Source of the DNA: JAAFIP01 sp031367325
GTDB taxonomy: Bacteria > Pseudomonadota > Gammaproteobacteria > Burkholderiales > Burkholderiaceae_C
DNA length: 64,000 nucleotides
Reading direction: 5' to 3'
Assembly: GCA_031367325.1 (NCBI GenBank)
Contig: JANLPQ010000028.1
Coordinates: 1-64,000, forward strand
Positions within the stretch are counted from its first letter, which is position 1; the number at the start of each line of letters is the position of its first letter. The notes under the pieces were generated by a model. The model saw nothing but the letters and a program-made list of their open reading frames with translations, was not told the DNA's origin and made no database searches. This document shows positions 60,555 to 64,000 of this stretch, one piece after another. Made by a program: the position numbers and the translations under genes.

Positions 60555-60655
60555 CTCGATGAAAAATATGCAGCAAGGCGCGCGTTGTTGAAGCTAGCGC
60601 ACCAAAGGCAAGAGTTCGCGCGTGTTTGCGGAGTATTTTTGCAGCGAGATGCCCG
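60555..60655 (+). repeat. Third dispersed repeat, resembles 19475-19560
   Basis: GATGAAAAATATGCAGCAAG and GCGCGTGTTTGCGGAGTATT resemble GATGAAAAAATTGTAGCGAG and GTCGCGTGTTCGCGGAGATT of the 19.5 kb region. The copy is absent between the otherwise similar flanks of paired-hairpin element A. Confidence 0.45.
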
Positions 60656-60663
60656 GCTCGAGT

Positions 60664-60752
60664 CCAGCTCTCCGGCGCGCATGCAACGGCAACCGACCAG
60701 CTCTCTGGCGCGCATGCAACGGCAAGCGACCATCTAGCCGGCGCGCACGCAA
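60664..60752 (+). repeat. 33-base tandem repeat before the esterase gene
   Basis: About 2.7 units starting CCAGCTCTCCGGCGCGCATG; the first two differ at only a couple of positions, the last is partial. The unit length is a multiple of three and the frame stays open, giving SGAHATATDQL-type repeats if it were translated. Confidence 0.85.
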
Positions 60753-60766
60753 TCTTTTACGCGACA

Positions 60767-61438
60767 ATGGCATCCATGACACTTAAAACCATCGAACTAG
60801 AAACCGCCCCCAACCCCCGTGCCACCATCTTGCTCATGCACGGGCTAGGCGCTGATGGCAACGACTTTGTGCCCATTGCAGGCGAGCTAGATTTGGCCAA
60901 AGTAGGCCCCGTGCGCTTTGTGTTCCCCAACGCACCTGTCATGCCTGTCACCATCAACGGCGGTATGCAAATGCCTGCGTGGTACGACATATCCAACGCT
61001 GATTTGACCAAACGCGAAGACGAAGGCGGCCTGCGCGCATCGCAAGCCGCGCTAGAACTGCTGCTGGCCCGCGAAAAAGAGCGCGGCATGCCCGCCAGCC
61101 GCATAGTGGTAGCAGGTTTTTCGCAGGGCTGCGCCATGGCGCTGATGACCGGGCTGCGCCATGGCCAGGCGCTGGCAGGCATCGTTGGGCTGTCAGGTTA
61201 CCTGCCGCTGGCTAACACCACGGCGGCAGAGCGCCACATGGCTAACGCAAAAACCCCCATCTTTCTAGCCCACGGCCAGCAAGACGGCGTGGTGCCGATT
61301 GCCCGGGCCAGCGCCTCGCGCGATGCCCTGCTAGGCTTGGGCTACAGCGTAGATTGGCATGCCTACCCCATGGCGCATTCGGTGTGCATGCAGGAGATCG
61401 CCGACCTGAGCCAGTGGCTTAATAAGGTGCTGGCATAA
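60767..61438 (+). CDS. Carboxylesterase/lysophospholipase-type alpha/beta hydrolase
   Basis: This 223-residue protein has LLMHGLGADGNDFVP, the nucleophile elbow GFSQGCAMAL, the aspartate in AHGQQDGVVP and a histidine in AYPMAHSVC, the catalytic triad of the YpfH/carboxylesterase family. Starts at 60767 or 60776 (MTLKTIELE) are both plausible. The frame extends to 60626 through a 33-base tandem repeat, which is probably untranslated. It likely acts on short-chain esters or lysophospholipids. Confidence 0.9.
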   Translation: MASMTLKTIELETAPNPRATILLMHGLGADGNDFVPIAGELDLAKVGPVRFVFPNAPVMPVTINGGMQMPAWYDISNADLTKREDEGGLRASQAALELLLAREKERGMPASRIVVAGFSQGCAMALMTGLRHGQALAGIVGLSGYLPLANTTAAERHMANAKTPIFLAHGQQDGVVPIARASASRDALLGLGYSVDWHAYPMAHSVCMQEIADLSQWLNKVLA

Positions 61439-61500
61439 AGGGCTGGCATAAAGAGCTAGGCAGGGCGCAAAGCCCTTAGAACGGCGCAGGTGTCCCCTAG

Positions 61501-61530
61501 TTGTGGCCCGCTCGCGCAAAGCCTTACAAT
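61501..61530 (+). promoter_or_regulatory. Putative sigma-70 promoter of infA
   Basis: TTGTGG (61501-61506) and TACAAT (61525-61530) are 18 bases apart, with a start expected about 30 bases before the infA ATG. Confidence 0.45.
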
Positions 61531-61565
61531 AGGGAGTTAATTTATACCGGACCCCCTCATACTGT

Positions 61566-61814
61566 ATGGCCAAAGAAGATCTGATTGAAATGCAAGGCTT
61601 GGTAGCTGAAGTGCTGCCCGATTCACGCTTTCGCGTAACGCTAGAAAACGGCCATGAAATCATCGCCTACACCGGCGGCAAAATGCGCAAAAACCACATT
61701 CGCATTATTGCGGGCGACAACGTGACGGTAGAGCTGTCGCCGTACGACCTGAGCAAAGGCCGCATTATGTTCCGCCACATTGCAGGCCGTGCTGGCCCAG
61801 CGCCACGCCGTTAA
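61566..61814 (+). CDS. infA: Translation initiation factor IF-1
   Basis: This 82-residue OB-fold protein begins MAKEDLIEMQGLVAEVLPDS and contains TGGKMRKNHIRIIAGD and SPYDLSKGRI. Standard IF-1 has 72 residues; the extra C-terminal RHIAGRAGPAPRR is seen in secondary infA copies of Burkholderiales. It is not in the ribosomal protein operon here, so it is probably an additional infA (inference). A bidirectional terminator follows. Confidence 0.93.
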   Translation: MAKEDLIEMQGLVAEVLPDSRFRVTLENGHEIIAYTGGKMRKNHIRIIAGDNVTVELSPYDLSKGRIMFRHIAGRAGPAPRR

Positions 61815-61894
61815 TTAGATCCTCGCCGTAAAGCGCTCCTACGCCGTTAAATAACACCGCGCCGTTAAATGTTTGCGCAAAATTAAACGTTCAT

Positions 61895-61925
61895 AAAAAA
61901 GCGCGGTCACAGCCGCGCTTTTTTT
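61895..61925. terminator. Bidirectional Rho-independent terminator
   Basis: AAAAAAGCGCGG and CCGCGCTTTTTT form a 12-base stem with a 6-base loop, with runs of A and T on the two sides. It can end both infA and the convergent GST gene. Confidence 0.88.
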
Positions 61926-61944
61926 AATGGCCTAGCGGCAACGG

Positions 61945-62586
61945 TCAAGATTTGCGCATGTACGCTTTGCGGTCAGCGTCAGTTTTTTGCGCACTAGGGC
62001 GCTCGCCTATCATTTTGAGGTAAGGCTTGTAGTCCACGCCAGCCGCTATCAATAAATCTTCGCCGTAAATGGCCTTAGCAGCCATGCCTACCGCGGGCAG
62101 GTTGACGTAGGCGCTGCAGTCGGCTTGGGTAAAGGTGTCGCCTGCAATAAAGGGGGCGAATTTAGCCAGCTTTTTAAATGCGCTAATATTTTTGGTTAAT
62201 TGTTTGTGCACCCGCTCTTTGGTTGAATCGCTGATGGTTCCGCCAAAAAACGCTTGGCCATACAGCTCGCGGGCTACCAGCTCCAGGTGCAAATCTATGT
62301 AGATGCTTAGTTCGCGCACCTTGCCAGCAGCGTATGTGTCAGCAGGTAGCAAGGCTGGGCTAGGGTGGGCGGTGTCGATGTATTCCATGATAGCCTGGCT
62401 CTCAGACAGGCTGCCTTGCGGTGTGCGCAAATAGGGGACTTTGCCCATCGGCGATTCGGCTAGGTTGGCGGGGGTAAGGTTTTTAAGATCAACCAGTTCT
62501 TCGGTAAACGGGATGTTTTTTTCCAGAAGTGCAATTTTGACTTTGTTGTAGTAGTTAGAAAATGGAAATCCGCATAAAGTGATCAT
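61945..62586 (-). CDS. Glutathione S-transferase family protein
   Basis: This 213-residue GST has the thioredoxin-like N-terminus MITLCGFPFSNYYNKVKIAL, MGKVPYLRTPQG for glutathione binding and SESQAIMEYID. The helical C-terminal domain contains FIAGDTFTQADCSAYVNL. It resembles stringent starvation/uncharacterised bacterial GST groups rather than the beta class of the gene at 55461. Substrate unknown. It is divergent from ylqF. Confidence 0.9.
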   Translation of the reverse strand: MITLCGFPFSNYYNKVKIALLEKNIPFTEELVDLKNLTPANLAESPMGKVPYLRTPQGSLSESQAIMEYIDTAHPSPALLPADTYAAGKVRELSIYIDLHLELVARELYGQAFFGGTISDSTKERVHKQLTKNISAFKKLAKFAPFIAGDTFTQADCSAYVNLPAVGMAAKAIYGEDLLIAAGVDYKPYLKMIGERPSAQKTDADRKAYMRKS

Positions 62587-62687
62587 GGCGCGCCTTTTAA
62601 AAATTAACCATACAGTTTAGACGATGACATGCCACCCGCTGCGCAACGCAGGTGACAATACAGGCAACGATAGAGGATATTAATAAT

Positions 62688-63647
62688 ATGGCGATTCAGT
62701 GGTTCCCCGGACACATGCGCGCAACGCAAAAGGCCATTAGTGACCGTATTAAAACAATCGACGTGGTGATCGAGCTGCTAGACGCGCGCCTGCCAGGTTC
62801 TAGCGCCAGCCCGATGATTGCCGAGCTGACGGCCAGCAAACCTGCGCTTAAAGTGCTGAACAAACAAGACTTGGCTGACCCCGCGCGCACCGCGCAATGG
62901 CTGGCCTACTACAACGCTTTAGGTAACACACGCGCCATCGGGCTAGATGCCAGCATGAAAACGCCTGCCAAAGAAATCATCAAAGCCTGCCATCAGCTGG
63001 CCCCGTCGCGCGGCGGTATGGTCAAGCCCATGCGCGTGCTGATTTGCGGCATACCTAACGTAGGCAAATCGACCTTGATCAACACCTTAACTGGCAAAAA
63101 GCACGCTAAAACTGGCGACGAAGCCGGCATTACCAAGCTAGAGCAGCGCATTACGCTGGCGGACGATTTTTATTTGTACGACACACCCGGTGTGCTGTGG
63201 CCTCGTATTATCGTGCCGCAAAGTGGCTACAACTTGGCAGCCAGCGGCGCGATAGGGCGCAACGCGTTTGACGAGCAAGAAGTTGCCATTGAACTGGCCG
63301 CGTATTTGCAAGCCAACTACGCAGCCCAAGTTCAGGCACGCTACAAACTAAGCGATGTAGCCAGCATGACCGACGAGCAGCTACTGCATGCTGTGGGCCT
63401 AAAGCGTGGCGCGCAGGCTGGCAAAAAGTTTGACATGCAAAAAGCCTCCGAGGCGCTGATCTATGACTTTCGCGCAGCGGTGATGGGCAACATTACGCTA
63501 GAAACGCCCGAAGAATTTGCCGTGTGGCTGGCTGCCGGTAAAGTGCAAGACGCAACGCGGCAAGTTAAAAAAGACGCGATAGAGCTAGACCGCAAAATTC
63601 GCTTCAAACAAATACCAAAGCCACCTAAACCGTTTGACAACCGCTAA
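62688..63647 (+). CDS. ylqF: Ribosome biogenesis GTPase YlqF (RbgA)
   Basis: This 319-residue circularly permuted GTPase has G4 (LNKQDL) before G1 (GIPNVGKSTLIN) and G3 (DTPGV), the order that defines the YlqF/YawG family. It begins MAIQWFPGHMRATQKAI, the family signature, and has the C-terminal ANTAR-like helical region. It assists late 50S subunit assembly. I chose the ATG at 62688; the frame extends to 62652. Confidence 0.94.
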   Translation: MAIQWFPGHMRATQKAISDRIKTIDVVIELLDARLPGSSASPMIAELTASKPALKVLNKQDLADPARTAQWLAYYNALGNTRAIGLDASMKTPAKEIIKACHQLAPSRGGMVKPMRVLICGIPNVGKSTLINTLTGKKHAKTGDEAGITKLEQRITLADDFYLYDTPGVLWPRIIVPQSGYNLAASGAIGRNAFDEQEVAIELAAYLQANYAAQVQARYKLSDVASMTDEQLLHAVGLKRGAQAGKKFDMQKASEALIYDFRAAVMGNITLETPEEFAVWLAAGKVQDATRQVKKDAIELDRKIRFKQIPKPPKPFDNR

Positions 63648-63670
63648 AGCTAATTAGCGCAGGCTAAGCC

Positions 63671-64000
63671 TTATTGCGCTAGCATCACCCGTCGCCAAGT
63701 ATTGTCGGCTAGCAGCACGCAGGCACCACCGGGCACAGGCGTCATGCGCTGCACGCGGGCGGGCAGTGCTATCACATCAGCCAATTCTTTCCACTGGCCT
63801 GTTAATCCTTTTTCAGACACTTTTTCAGATGTTTCCCAGCGCAGCGCGTGCAAAGCTTTCAGGCTCATGTCGGGCAAGATAACGGTGGGGCGCTTGCCCG
63901 GCAGCTCTACGATAACCGCCAAATTTTGTTCCGGGTCGCCCATGCGGTGGTTCGATGTGTCCATGGCCTTGGAAAAAGGCTCTAGCTTGGGCGGGCTGTA
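63671..64000 (-). CDS. C-terminal part of an unrecognised protein (cut by window edge)
   Basis: The minus-strand frame is open without a stop from 63671 to the right edge, so the gene begins outside the window; the ATG at 63964 is likely internal. The 109 visible residues (VELPGKRPTVILPDMSLKAL; TPVPGGACVLLADNTWRRV) show beta-rich sequence with no motif I recognise. It converges with ylqF, 23 bases apart. Confidence 0.6.
   Translation of the reverse strand, partial: YSPPKLEPFSKAMDTSNHRMGDPEQNLAVIVELPGKRPTVILPDMSLKALHALRWETSEKVSEKGLTGQWKELADVIALPARVQRMTPVPGGACVLLADNTWRRVMLAQ

Larger units (their letters stand above)
60086..60766. other. 681-base region holding paired-hairpin element, copy B
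   Basis: No gene is supported; a long in-frame extension of the downstream hydrolase gene runs through tandem repeats. It contains the two-hairpin element (60102-60437), a palindromic element (60440-60480), a segment resembling 19475-19560 and a 33-base tandem repeat. Confidence 0.65.

Noticed and set aside
60482..60733. Minus-strand open frame of 83 codons in the repeat region
   Set aside because: It lies wholly in repeats, has no ribosome site or conserved motif, and seems to be a by-product of the tandem units.
1..64000. CRISPR array, prophage, insertion sequence or complete RNA gene
   Set aside because: I looked for regularly spaced direct repeats, integrase or transposase motifs, and tRNA/rRNA signatures on both strands and saw none that hold up.

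Overview
The window looks like chromosomal DNA of a betaproteobacterium of the order Burkholderiales, most likely family Comamonadaceae (Rhodoferax/Polaromonas-like). The grounds are gene order (yebC/purD ... hemF-nadD-rsfS-rlmH-maf-rng), the protein sequences (CysB-type regulator, GuaB/GuaA, an orphan Bug-type binding protein, an infA copy with a C-terminal extension) and a moderately high GC content. It is mostly densely packed housekeeping sequence. I see no rRNA, no complete tRNA, no CRISPR array and no transposase. The left edge cuts zapE and the right edge cuts an unrecognised minus-strand gene.

Layout: 0-8 kb zapE, a secreted coiled-coil protein, a PP2C phosphatase, a DUF465 protein coupled to a DinG-type helicase, a PLP aminotransferase downstream of cysB, and a DUF4124 protein. 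8-12 kb guaB and guaA, with a MntA/HepT toxin-antitoxin pair between them. 12-19 kb a SOUL protein and a three-gene RND efflux pump. 19-22 kb a HerA-like ATPase and small envelope proteins. 22-32 kb yebC, then a tight run purD-acyltransferase-hemF-nadD-rsfS-rlmH-maf-rng-deacetylase-glycosyltransferase. 32-39 kb an aldehyde dehydrogenase divergent from a sugar-acid operon (uronate dehydrogenase, SMP-30 lactonase, IlvD/Edd dehydratase, RraA-family protein, Bug binding protein) with a GntR-type operator. 39-49 kb alaS, an HNH protein, a membrane hydroxylase, a secreted hydrolase, a secreted hypothetical protein, and the minus-strand group renalase-like/gluQ/trmB. 49-64 kb argA, lrgA/lrgB-type genes, a flavoprotein reductase, GlcG/HbpS, two GSTs, hrpA, an esterase, infA and ylqF.

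The most unusual content is in the repeats. (1) I find 17 copies of a short dispersed element around the palindrome CTGCT-TG-AGCAG. Nine lie inside genes (guaA, nadD, gluQ, trmB, hrpA, the lactonase, and three signal peptides) and are read through in frame. In the coding phase used by all four sense-oriented copies the element would carry an in-frame TGA, and all four have lost it (CGA, CGA, CAA, TGT). This resembles the Rickettsia palindromic elements. (2) Two roughly 380-430 bp elements at 49.2 and 60.1 kb each contain two long hairpins in opposite orientation that share a core but have different stem arms; one apical stem shows two compensatory base-pair changes between the copies. (3) A GC-rich repeat of a different family is inserted in frame near the start of hrpA. 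(4) alaS carries an AT-rich, foreign-looking segment of about 440 bp that adds roughly 80 codons.
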